In this document: positions 1 through 7,702 of the stretch, piece after piece
Numbering within the stretch: position 1 is the first letter of the stretch
Layout: each line of letters opens with the position of its first letter
NCBI GenBank assembly: GCA_947095945.1
Contig: CAMUQM010000043.1
Span: forward strand, 1 to 12,225
DNA length: 12,225 nt
Direction: 5' to 3'
Origin: an uncultured Prevotella sp.
GTDB taxonomy: Bacteria > Bacteroidota > Bacteroidia > Bacteroidales > Bacteroidaceae
The notes under the pieces: model-generated
What the model was told of the DNA's origin: nothing
Databases searched by the model: none
What the model saw: only the letters and a program-made list of their open reading frames with translations
Program-made: the position numbers and the translations under genes

Positions 1-3000
1 ATGTTCCTGCAGGAAAGAAACTCGTAGTCAGTTACATTGGTATGGTCACACAGACCGTAACAGCCAAAGACGGCATGAAGGTTGTCCTCTCTAATGACAA
101 TCATCAGCTTACTGAGGTTGTCGTAACAGGTATGACCCAGCAAGACAAGCGCCTCTTCTCAGGTGCTGCAACCAAGATTGATGCTTCAAAGGCGAAGCTT
201 GATGGTATGGCGGACGTGAGCCGTTCGCTTGAAGGTCGAGCTGCTGGTGTGAGCGTTCAGAACGTATCAGGTACGTTCGGTACAGCTCCTAAAATTCGTG
301 TACGTGGTAACACGTCAATCTTTGGTTCATCAAAACCATTGTGGGTTGTTGATGGTGTCATCATGGAAGATATTGCCAACGTTGATGCAAGTTCGTTGTC
401 ATCAGGTGATGCAAAGACTTTGATTTCTTCTGCTATTGCAGGATTGAACGCTGATGACATCGAGAGTTTCCAGATTTTGAAAGACGGTTCCGCTACATCT
501 ATCTATGGTGCTCGTGCTATGGCGGGTGTGATTGTTGTTACAACCAAGAAGGGTAAGGCTGGTCAGAGTCATTTGAGCTATACAGGTGAGTATACCCTCC
601 GTTTAAAGCCAAGCTATAGCAACTTTAATATTATGAACTCACAGGACCAAATGGAGGTTTATCGTGAGTTGGAGAAGAAGGGCTATTTGAATTATGCCGA
701 AATCGCTAACGCCTCTACAAGTGGTGTTTACGGACGTATGTATCAGCTCATCTCTGAGTATGATGCTACTAAGGGACAGTTTGGTTTGGAGAATACACAG
801 GCCGCACGTGATGCTTATCTGCGTGCTGCTGAGTATCGCAATACAGACTGGTTTGGTCAGCTTTTCTCAACCTCTATCATGCACAATCACTCAGTGAGTG
901 CTTCTGGTGGTACAGACAAGGGACAATACTATGCTTCACTTTCTGCGATGTATGATCCGGGATGGTATAAGTCAAGCCGTGTTCAGCGTTACACTGGTAA
1001 TATTAATACAACTTATAATATTAATAAGCAGATTGGTTTGAACCTTATCGCTAATGCTTCTTATCGTAAGCAGAAAGCTCCGGGTTCATTGAGCCGTACG
1101 ATTGACCCAGCAACTGGTGCTGTTAGTCGTGCTTTTGACATCAACCCATATTCTTATTCTCTGAACACATCACGTACACTTGAACCAAACGAGTTCTACA
1201 CACGTAATTATGCTCCGTTCAATATCTTCAATGAGTTGAACAATAACTATATGGACCTTAATGTACACGACTTCCGTGTACAAGCAAGTGTTGACTATAA
1301 GCCTATTACAAAAGTAAAGCTTACAGCCTTGGTTGCAGTTAAGAGTGCTGCTTCAACTATGGAGCACATCGTTCGTGAAAACTCTAATCAGGCAATGGCT
1401 TACCGTGCGATGGGAACTACAACTATTCGTGATGCTAACCCTTATCTTTATAAGGATCCAGACAATCCTTTTGCTCTTCCTGAGTCAATCCTCAAAGAAG
1501 GTGGTATTCTCGACAGAACAGGTAACCACTTCTTCGGTTGGGATACACGTCTTTCTGCTGCTTACAACGACGTATTCAATGATTCTCACATTGTGAATCT
1601 CTACGCTGGTGTGGAAAGCAATAGCGTTGACCGTAAGCAGACTTTCGACCGTGAGTGGGGTATGATGTTTGATGCTGGTGAGATTGCTAAGCTGAACTAC
1701 CGTGCCTTCAAGATGTTCCAAGAGCAGGGTACAGACTATTATTCATTATCAAACACCCATATTCGCAGTCTTGCTTACTTCGGTACTGGTACCTATTCTT
1801 ATAAGGGTCGCTATCAGGCGACAGGTACTTTCCGTTATGAGGGTACGAACTATCTGGGTAAGGCTACTTCGGCTCGTTGGTTGCCAACCTATAACGTCTC
1901 TGGTGCATGGAATGCACATGAGGAAGGTTGGTTTAATAAGGTGTTTAAGCAGGCGTTGACACATGCAACGTTCCGTTTGAGCTACTCACTTACTGGTGAC
2001 CGTCCTCCTGTTACTAACTCATTGCCTATCTTCACTGCAACAGTGCCTTGGCGCCCATTCACTTCTATTCAGGAGATTGGTTATGATGAGCGTTTCGGTA
2101 ACAAGAATCTTACTTATGAGAAGAAGCGTGAGTTCAACCTTGGTTTCGACTTTGGTTTCCTTGACAACCGTATCAACCTTACTACTGACTTCTACTGGCG
2201 TCGCAATAGTGACCTTATCGGTTACGTGAACCATCCACAGTTGGGTTCTTATAACCTTGCTAACGTTGCTTCTATGAAGTCAAATGGTATGGAACTTTCA
2301 TTAAATACACATAATATCAAGACTAAGGACTTCAGCTGGGAAACTAACTTCATCTTCTCATGGACACACAATGAGATTACAAGTCTCTTCACTCATGCAC
2401 GTGTTATCGACCTTGTACAGGGAACTGGTTATAGTCTTGTTGGTTATCCAGTAAACTCTATCTTTAGTATCCCATTCGCTGGACTTAATGGCGAGGGTCT
2501 GCCAACATTCATGAACGAAGATGGCAACAGAACAGTATCTGATCTCAACCTCCAAGAACGTGATCAGGAAAAGATTAAGTATTTGAAGTACGAAGGTCCT
2601 GCTGACCCAACAACAACGGGTTCATTCGGTAACATTTTCCGTTATAAGAACTGGGACCTCAATGTCTTCGTAACTTATAGCTTCGGCAATAAGGTTCGTT
2701 TGAACCCTGTCTTCAGTAACCGTTATGACGATATGGATGCTTTGCCTAAGGAGTTCCGCAATCGTTGGACATACAGTGGTGATGAGGCTCTGACTAACAT
2801 CCCTGTTATCGCATCTCGCCGTCAGAATCGTAACAACTCACAGCTGAATGTGGCTTACAATGCTTACAATTATTCTGATGTCCGCATTGCAAAGGGTGAC
2901 TTCATCCGTATGAAGGAAATCTCATTGGGTTACACTTTCCCTGCTGCAATGATTAGAAACATTGGTGTTAGCAGTCTGGCTTTAAAACTTCAGGCAACTA

Positions 3001-3122
3001 ACCTCTTCCTGTTCTACTCAGATAAGAAGCTGAACGGTCAGGATCCAGAGTTCTTCAATACAGGTGGTGTGGCTGCACCAGTTCCAAAGCAGTTCACCAT
3101 GACATTGAGATTAGGTCTTTAA
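1..3122 (+). CDS. SusC/RagA-family TonB-linked outer-membrane protein, 5' truncated by the window edge
   Basis: This is the TonB-dependent beta-barrel that imports the substrate across the outer membrane, with SusD as its lid. The frame is open from base 3, before the first ATG at 42. The residues ahead of that ATG (GKKLVVSYIG) are the typical end of the carboxypeptidase-D-like N-terminal domain, so the ATG at 42 is internal and the signal peptide and most of that domain lie upstream. Next come a TonB-box-like LTEVVVTG (about 108-131), then the plug: LEGRAAGVSV, IRVRGNTSIFG, PLWVVDGV and ILKDGSATSIYGARAMAGVIVVTTKKGK-type blocks (about 220-560). The rest is a beta-strand-rich barrel ending in the aromatic-rich C-terminal strand KQFTMTLRLGL. 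About 1039 residues are visible, near full length for the family. It is the first gene of the operon seen here; susD follows after 154 nt. The family is certain; the substrate is unknown. Confidence 0.96.
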   Translation, partial: VPAGKKLVVSYIGMVTQTVTAKDGMKVVLSNDNHQLTEVVVTGMTQQDKRLFSGAATKIDASKAKLDGMADVSRSLEGRAAGVSVQNVSGTFGTAPKIRVRGNTSIFGSSKPLWVVDGVIMEDIANVDASSLSSGDAKTLISSAIAGLNADDIESFQILKDGSATSIYGARAMAGVIVVTTKKGKAGQSHLSYTGEYTLRLKPSYSNFNIMNSQDQMEVYRELEKKGYLNYAEIANASTSGVYGRMYQLISEYDATKGQFGLENTQAARDAYLRAAEYRNTDWFGQLFSTSIMHNHSVSASGGTDKGQYYASLSAMYDPGWYKSSRVQRYTGNINTTYNINKQIGLNLIANASYRKQKAPGSLSRTIDPATGAVSRAFDINPYSYSLNTSRTLEPNEFYTRNYAPFNIFNELNNNYMDLNVHDFRVQASVDYKPITKVKLTALVAVKSAASTMEHIVRENSNQAMAYRAMGTTTIRDANPYLYKDPDNPFALPESILKEGGILDRTGNHFFGWDTRLSAAYNDVFNDSHIVNLYAGVESNSVDRKQTFDREWGMMFDAGEIAKLNYRAFKMFQEQGTDYYSLSNTHIRSLAYFGTGTYSYKGRYQATGTFRYEGTNYLGKATSARWLPTYNVSGAWNAHEEGWFNKVFKQALTHATFRLSYSLTGDRPPVTNSLPIFTATVPWRPFTSIQEIGYDERFGNKNLTYEKKREFNLGFDFGFLDNRINLTTDFYWRRNSDLIGYVNHPQLGSYNLANVASMKSNGMELSLNTHNIKTKDFSWETNFIFSWTHNEITSLFTHARVIDLVQGTGYSLVGYPVNSIFSIPFAGLNGEGLPTFMNEDGNRTVSDLNLQERDQEKIKYLKYEGPADPTTTGSFGNIFRYKNWDLNVFVTYSFGNKVRLNPVFSNRYDDMDALPKEFRNRWTYSGDEALTNIPVIASRRQNRNNSQLNVAYNAYNYSDVRIAKGDFIRMKEISLGYTFPAAMIRNIGVSSLALKLQATNLFLFYSDKKLNGQDPEFFNTGGVAAPVPKQFTMTLRLGL

Positions 3123-3276
3123 TATCTTAACTTAGGTTTCGTTTCAGCAGGGAGTATCCCATACGTTAGTAACAATGTAGGAAATCCTAACAAGGCTAAA
3201 GGCTGCAATATAACAACCAAAAGTCTACACATAAGAAGCTGAATCAGAACCAGAAGTAACTTAATATAGAAAGAAT
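3123..3276 (+). other. Unusually long susC-susD leader with small dyads
   Basis: This 154-nt gap is longer than the other gaps in the operon (22, 14 and 7 nt). It contains GGGA-GTA-TCCC (3150-3160), TAGGA-AA-TCCTA (3178-3189) and a GTTAG/CTAAC pairing (3165-3169 with 3187-3191). None is followed by a T-run, so a full terminator is unlikely. I see no TAnnTTTG promoter box. It may be an mRNA processing or stability element that sets the susC:susD ratio; this is inference. Confidence 0.35.
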
Positions 3277-4989
3277 ATGAAAATTAAGAATATCATATAT
3301 AAGGGCAGTTTGATGCTTGCATCAGTAGCGGTACTCGCATCCTGTTCTGACCGATTGGATACGTTGCCAGACAACCGTACGACTTTGGATACACCGAAGA
3401 AGATTGCGGGTCTGCTTGTGACAGCCTATCCAGACCGTACACCGACACTCTTCAACGAGTGGATGTCTGACAATACCGACTATATGGGACCACAGAATAG
3501 TATGGGAGACCGTGGTGGTGACCAGTACTTCTTCTGGAAGGAACATACAGAGGGTGGTAATGACTCGCCAGAGCAGGTGTGGATGCTATATTATGAAGGT
3601 GTCTACAAGGCTAATGAGGCATTGGCTGCAATTGAAGAAATGGGTGGTGCAAATAATGAGTCACTTCGCAATTCAAAGGGTGAAGCGTTGTTACTTCGTG
3701 CCTATAACCACTTCATCCTTGCTAACGAGTTCTGTCGTCCATATAATGGAAAGACCAGTACAACCGATGCAGGTATCTATTATGCAACCGGAATTGCAGA
3801 CTTCTCTGCAGCTGCAGAGCAGAGTAGTCGTGGTAATGTAGCTGATGTTTATGCTAAGATTGCAGCTGATATTGAGGCAGGTATTCCATTGATTAATGAT
3901 ACATACGAGGTGCAGAAGTACCACTTTAACAAGAAGGCAGCTTACGCTTTTGCAACTCGTTTCTACCTCTATTATGAGAAGTGGGACAAAGCAAAGGAGT
4001 ATGCTGATAGACTTTTGGGTAGCAACCCAGCCGCTTCTTTGCGTGATTACGCTTCTTTGCAGGCAATGCCATTGAGTAAGTCAGATCAGGCTTTGAAGAT
4101 TGCTGAGGCTTACTGTAGCGCTGCTGCAGAGTGTAATTTACTTGTTCAGACCAGTGTCAGCAACGCAGGTATGGCAATTGCACCATGGAGAACCAGCAAG
4201 CGTTATACGCTTACTAACTATCTTGCAGAGACAGAGTTGTTTAAGAGCAACAATATTTGGGGTACATCAGCAAACCTCATTTGGCTGCCATTCACCAACA
4301 ATCAAGGTGAGAGTAATTTCTGTTTATTAATGAAACTTCCACGTGAGATAGAGATTGTCAATGTGACAACTGGTTCTGGATATCTCCGTACATTGAATGT
4401 TGATTTCACCATTGACGAGGCACTGCTCAACCGTGCTGAGGCTGAAATCATGCTTGGACAGAATGATGCTGCTTGTGCAGATATGACAATCTGGATGCAA
4501 AACTTCTTCAGAACGAACGTGACTCTCACACCTGCAAGTGTGCAAACTTACTTCTCTGCGCTTCCTTATGCTTATGCAGATGCAGATAAGATGGTGCCAA
4601 GTTGCAAGAAGCACATCAGTCCTCGCTTCACTATAGATGTTGAAGGCTCTGTACAGGAGTCACTCTTGCAGTGTTTGCTTAACTTCCGTCGTATTGAAAC
4701 AGTACATCAGGGAATGCGTTGGTTGGACATCAGACGTTACAACATCGAGATTCCACGCCGTCTGATAGGTGCTAATGGTAAGCCTTCAAAGAACCTTGAT
4801 TGGTTGGTGAAGGACGATCCACGTCAGGTGGTACAGATTCCACAGAGCATCCGTGAGGCTGGTGTTGCAGGCAACCCAACAAAGACTCTTTCAACAGGTG
4901 CAAAGCTCGTTGACCTCTCACAGTATAAATTGCCGGGTCTCTCAGTAGTCAATCAGCATCCTACTCAGGCAAGTGCACGCACTTTTTAA
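3277..4989 (+). CDS. RagB/SusD-family nutrient-uptake outer-membrane lipoprotein
   Basis: This is the surface lipoprotein that captures substrate and closes over the SusC barrel. It has 570 residues, a usual length for SusD. The lipoprotein signal peptide ends in lipobox L20-A21-S22-C23, so the mature protein starts at Cys23 followed by Ser-Asp. Helical TPR-type blocks include VWMLYYEGVYKANEALAAIE (about residues 100-120) and the SusD hallmark KGEALLLRAYNHFILANEFCRPY (about 135-157). The C-terminal SusD block carries DEALLNRAEAEIMLGQ (near 386), FRRIETVHQGMRW (near 471-482) and LDIRRYNIEIPRR. The start at 3277 is the one that supplies the signal peptide and is preceded by A/G-rich AGAAAGAAT. 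It follows susC and is followed after 22 nt by the metallohydrolase gene. The family is secure; substrate identity cannot be read from sequence. Confidence 0.95.
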   Translation: MKIKNIIYKGSLMLASVAVLASCSDRLDTLPDNRTTLDTPKKIAGLLVTAYPDRTPTLFNEWMSDNTDYMGPQNSMGDRGGDQYFFWKEHTEGGNDSPEQVWMLYYEGVYKANEALAAIEEMGGANNESLRNSKGEALLLRAYNHFILANEFCRPYNGKTSTTDAGIYYATGIADFSAAAEQSSRGNVADVYAKIAADIEAGIPLINDTYEVQKYHFNKKAAYAFATRFYLYYEKWDKAKEYADRLLGSNPAASLRDYASLQAMPLSKSDQALKIAEAYCSAAAECNLLVQTSVSNAGMAIAPWRTSKRYTLTNYLAETELFKSNNIWGTSANLIWLPFTNNQGESNFCLLMKLPREIEIVNVTTGSGYLRTLNVDFTIDEALLNRAEAEIMLGQNDAACADMTIWMQNFFRTNVTLTPASVQTYFSALPYAYADADKMVPSCKKHISPRFTIDVEGSVQESLLQCLLNFRRIETVHQGMRWLDIRRYNIEIPRRLIGANGKPSKNLDWLVKDDPRQVVQIPQSIREAGVAGNPTKTLSTGAKLVDLSQYKLPGLSVVNQHPTQASARTF

Positions 4990-4998
4990 TATCTAATT

Positions 4999-5004
4999 AA
5001 AGGA
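4999..5004 (+). promoter_or_regulatory. Shine-Dalgarno-like site of the metallohydrolase gene
   Basis: AAAGGA lies 7 nt before the ATG at 5012. The same 9-mer AAAGGATTA occurs at the same distance before the next gene (5940). Bacteroidota usually lack strong Shine-Dalgarno sites, so two identical copies in one operon stand out. They support both start choices. Confidence 0.45.
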
Positions 5005-5011
5005 TTAAGAA

Positions 5012-5938
5012 ATGAAGAAAAACATATTAGCTTTATCGCTGTTGGCAGCAGTCGCAGCAGGCTTCACCGCTTGTTCGGACGATGATTTGTCAAGCCAGAG
5101 TGTCATTAAGCCTTCCAAAACAGCAGACACAGCTTTTGACAAGTGGCTGTATAAGAACTTTGTAGTACCTTATAACATTCAGATTCAGTGGCGTTATGAG
5201 GACAATGAGTCGGATATGTCTTACTATGATGTACCAGCCGATTCTGCTCAGTCAGTACAGTTAGCTCATATCGTGAAGTACACTTGTGTTGAGGCTTATA
5301 CCGAAGCAGCAGGTATTGATTTCACACGTCGCTATTTCCCAAAGCTCTTCAGCTTCTTGGGTGAGTTCGAGTATGAGAATAATGGTAATATAAAACTCGG
5401 TACTGCAGAGGGTGGAAAGAAGATTCGTCTCTTGGGTGTTAACCATCTTGATAGGTACAAGAACAACCGTACTTATCTGGATGAATACTACCTCAAGACC
5501 ATTCACCACGAGTTTGTTCACATTGTTAACCAGACAAAGGACTATCCACGTGAGTTCGGTAAGGTAACACCAAATGATTACGTTAATGACTCTTGGAGTT
5601 CAGATAAGTATGGAAAAGGTTATGAGAAGCGTGGCTTCGTAACCGCTTATTCGCAGAAGGAAGAGCGTGAGGACTTTGCAGAGATTGTAAGTACTTACAT
5701 TATCTCTACCGTAGCACAGTGGAACGCTATTCTTCAGAAGGCAACTGTTACAGATGCGAGTGGTACTGCTGCTAAGGAACAGCCGGGTGTAACAGCTATC
5801 GAAAAGAAGCTTGAGATTGCTAAACGTTACTATAAGGAGACCTTCAATGTCGACCTTGACAAGGTGCGTGATGCTGTCATCGAACGTGAGAATAACGTTG
5901 TTAGTGGCAGTTACAATCTGACAAATCTTAATTATTAA
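5012..5938 (+). CDS. Substrate-import-associated zinc metallohydrolase-like lipoprotein (HExxH)
   Basis: This is a putative zinc-dependent hydrolase, probably a peptidase, anchored in the outer membrane beside SusC/SusD. It has 308 residues. The signal peptide ends at F18-T19-A20-C21, and Cys21 is followed by S-D-D-D, matching the acidic lipoprotein export signal that sends Bacteroidota lipoproteins to the cell surface. The zinc motif is H166-E167-F168-V169-H170 in TIHHEFVHIVNQ. The downstream EDFAEIVSTYI places E224 as a plausible third zinc ligand, a gluzincin-like arrangement, though the ligand assignment is inference. The context matches the family described as a lipoprotein HExxH metallohydrolase encoded with TonB-linked SusC/SusD genes (TIGR04549, from memory). 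The gaps are 22 nt upstream and 14 nt downstream. No activity can be proven from sequence; a binding-only role remains possible. Confidence 0.88.
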   Translation: MKKNILALSLLAAVAAGFTACSDDDLSSQSVIKPSKTADTAFDKWLYKNFVVPYNIQIQWRYEDNESDMSYYDVPADSAQSVQLAHIVKYTCVEAYTEAAGIDFTRRYFPKLFSFLGEFEYENNGNIKLGTAEGGKKIRLLGVNHLDRYKNNRTYLDEYYLKTIHHEFVHIVNQTKDYPREFGKVTPNDYVNDSWSSDKYGKGYEKRGFVTAYSQKEEREDFAEIVSTYIISTVAQWNAILQKATVTDASGTAAKEQPGVTAIEKKLEIAKRYYKETFNVDLDKVRDAVIERENNVVSGSYNLTNLNY

Positions 5939-5939
5939 G

Positions 5940-5945
5940 AAAGGA
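5940..5945 (+). promoter_or_regulatory. Shine-Dalgarno-like site of the DUF4302 gene
   Basis: AAAGGA overlaps the short gap after the stop of the preceding gene (5936-5938) and lies 7 nt before the ATG at 5953. It has the same motif and spacing as the site at 4999 and supports the chosen start. Confidence 0.45.
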
Positions 5946-5952
5946 TTATCAT

Positions 5953-7695
5953 ATGAAAGCAAATAAATTATTTATATATCTCCTACTTGCTTTGCCAGCC
6001 TTCTTCCTTCAGTCTTGCCAGACAGAAGAAGATAACGTCTTCGACAAGCCTTACTCTGAGCGTATGGAGGAATTTCTTCAGAAGGCACAGGAAACATTGG
6101 TGGCATCGCAATATGGTTGGGCTTTAGACTATTACCCACAGAGTAACCAGACTTATGGTGGTGTGGCTTATACAATCAAGTTCACCCGTGACAATGCGAT
6201 TGTACGTTATGAGAACAATCCTGATGATGGCGAAGTGAAGTCATTGTATAAGATGAAGGAAGACGACGGACCAGTTTTGTCGTTTGATACATACAATACT
6301 TTCCTCCATACCTACGCAACTCCAAAGCAGGGTGAGTATCGTGGTAAGGAAGGCGACTTCGAATTTGTTATTGATAGCATCGGTGCTGATTGTGTTAAGA
6401 TTCACGGTAAGCGTTCGTTGAATACGATGTATCTCCGCAAACTCTCTGCAAAGGCATCAGAATATATGGAGAAGGTGACTGAACTCACCAACCTTTTTGT
6501 TTTCTCTGATGTAACACTTAGCATTGGTGGAAAGCCTTACACACTCGTTATCACCGATAAGGAGAATCGTCAGTTGACTATTTACGATGGCAATAAGGCT
6601 ATTGCAACATCAGCTTATGCCTTTACAGATAAGGGAATTCGCTTGTATGAGCCTATTGCGTTGAATGGTGGTCAGTTGTATGATTTGACCCTCGATACAG
6701 AGACAGGCAAGTTCTCTGGAACAGGTGTTGAGTCAACTGCTTCAAACATTGATGTAAATCTTATTGCGAACATGATTGGTGCTATCAACGCTTCTAATGG
6801 TGAGAAAACGATTACGAAGACCATTCCATATCTTAGCAAACTTGACATCACCTGTGATGCTTCATGGGTTCACCTCTCTAAGGAGGGTAATAAGCTCACT
6901 ATTAAGGTAGATGCTAACCCAGATGCAACTAAGGCACGTGGTTCAAAACTTAAGATTTCAAATGGTACAAATGAGGCACAGGTACAGATTATGCAGTTTG
7001 ACCTCTCTGCTCTCATGGGTACTTATGAACTCACGATGACCTCATATGTATCAGACAAGAAAGGTTTCTTTGAGAATACACGTACAGCACGATTGAGATA
7101 TGTTGGTAGTGGTGAAAACCGCAAATTCTACCTCAATGTTTCCAGCTCTTATGGAGCAGACTATGTATTCCCATTGACCTATGTGGCTTCTGCTAATGCT
7201 TTCTTAATGCAGAGTGGACAGAAGGTAATGACCGTACAAGGTAGTAAGGTAACCTATTACATTGGTAATGCTTTTAATCTCAATGAGAACCGTGGTACAG
7301 GTACGGGTACGGGTGCTTACAACCTTATTTCCTTTACTATTGCAGACAATGGCGATATCAGTGCATCGCTCTGTGGTCCATTGTTCCTTATCTCTAACGG
7401 ACAGGCACAGTACACAGGTATGACTACTGAGCGTATCATCCTCTGGGCATATAGTGGAGAGCCATTTACCTCTGCAAATCTCGCAGGTTGGTGGGATAAG
7501 TGGATTAGTCCAGTGATGACAAAGAAAGCTGCTGCTTCACCTGCTAAGCCTTCTATCTTGCCAGAGGAGTCATTCGACAATACTGAGTCAGTGTTGATGC
7601 CACAGTATCTGCCAAACCGTATAGCACGCTTCGATGTAGATTGGAACTCATTCATCACAACATCTGCTGCGTCTCAAGTAAAACTAAACAAGTAA
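5953..7695 (+). CDS. DUF4302 surface lipoprotein with an internal BACON-like domain
   Basis: This is a predicted outer-membrane lipoprotein of the uptake complex with no recognised catalytic motif; a binding or structural role is inferred. It has 580 residues. The signal peptide ends in L19-Q20-S21-C22, then Q-T-E-E-D, an acidic surface-export tail. The N-terminal part (about 30-280) carries blocks typical of DUF4302: ERMEEFLQKAQETLVASQYGWALDYYP and VAYTIKFTRDNAIVRYE. Residues about 283-349 look like a BACON beta-sandwich: CDASWVHLS, NKLTIKVDANPD, SKLKISNGTNEAQVQIMQ. A beta-rich C-terminal region then begins GTYELTMTSY. At 7294-7311 a GGTACR hexamer repeats three times and encodes a Gly-Thr run. 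DUF4302 proteins commonly sit beside SusC/SusD and HExxH lipoproteins, as here. The gap to the next gene is 7 nt, so the genes are probably co-transcribed. Confidence 0.85.
   Translation: MKANKLFIYLLLALPAFFLQSCQTEEDNVFDKPYSERMEEFLQKAQETLVASQYGWALDYYPQSNQTYGGVAYTIKFTRDNAIVRYENNPDDGEVKSLYKMKEDDGPVLSFDTYNTFLHTYATPKQGEYRGKEGDFEFVIDSIGADCVKIHGKRSLNTMYLRKLSAKASEYMEKVTELTNLFVFSDVTLSIGGKPYTLVITDKENRQLTIYDGNKAIATSAYAFTDKGIRLYEPIALNGGQLYDLTLDTETGKFSGTGVESTASNIDVNLIANMIGAINASNGEKTITKTIPYLSKLDITCDASWVHLSKEGNKLTIKVDANPDATKARGSKLKISNGTNEAQVQIMQFDLSALMGTYELTMTSYVSDKKGFFENTRTARLRYVGSGENRKFYLNVSSSYGADYVFPLTYVASANAFLMQSGQKVMTVQGSKVTYYIGNAFNLNENRGTGTGTGAYNLISFTIADNGDISASLCGPLFLISNGQAQYTGMTTERIILWAYSGEPFTSANLAGWWDKWISPVMTKKAAASPAKPSILPEESFDNTESVLMPQYLPNRIARFDVDWNSFITTSAASQVKLNK
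7294..7311 (+). repeat. In-frame GGTACR hexamer repeat (x3)
   Basis: Three consecutive copies of GGTACA/GGTACG/GGTACG, followed by a partial GGT, encode Gly-Thr-Gly-Thr-Gly-Thr-Gly inside the DUF4302 lipoprotein. Slippage here would add or remove two residues without a frameshift. Confidence 0.6.
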
Positions 7696-7702
7696 ATGTT
7701 TT

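Noticed and set aside
3512..3841. 109-residue plus-strand ORF inside susD
   Set aside because: Alternative frame of a clear SusD gene, with unnatural composition.
5600..5962. 120-residue minus-strand ORF
   Set aside because: It lies almost wholly antisense to the HExxH lipoprotein gene, whose coding evidence is strong; it is a frame shadow.
7317..7658. 113-residue minus-strand ORF
   Set aside because: Antisense shadow of the DUF4302 lipoprotein gene; no start context or recognisable domain.
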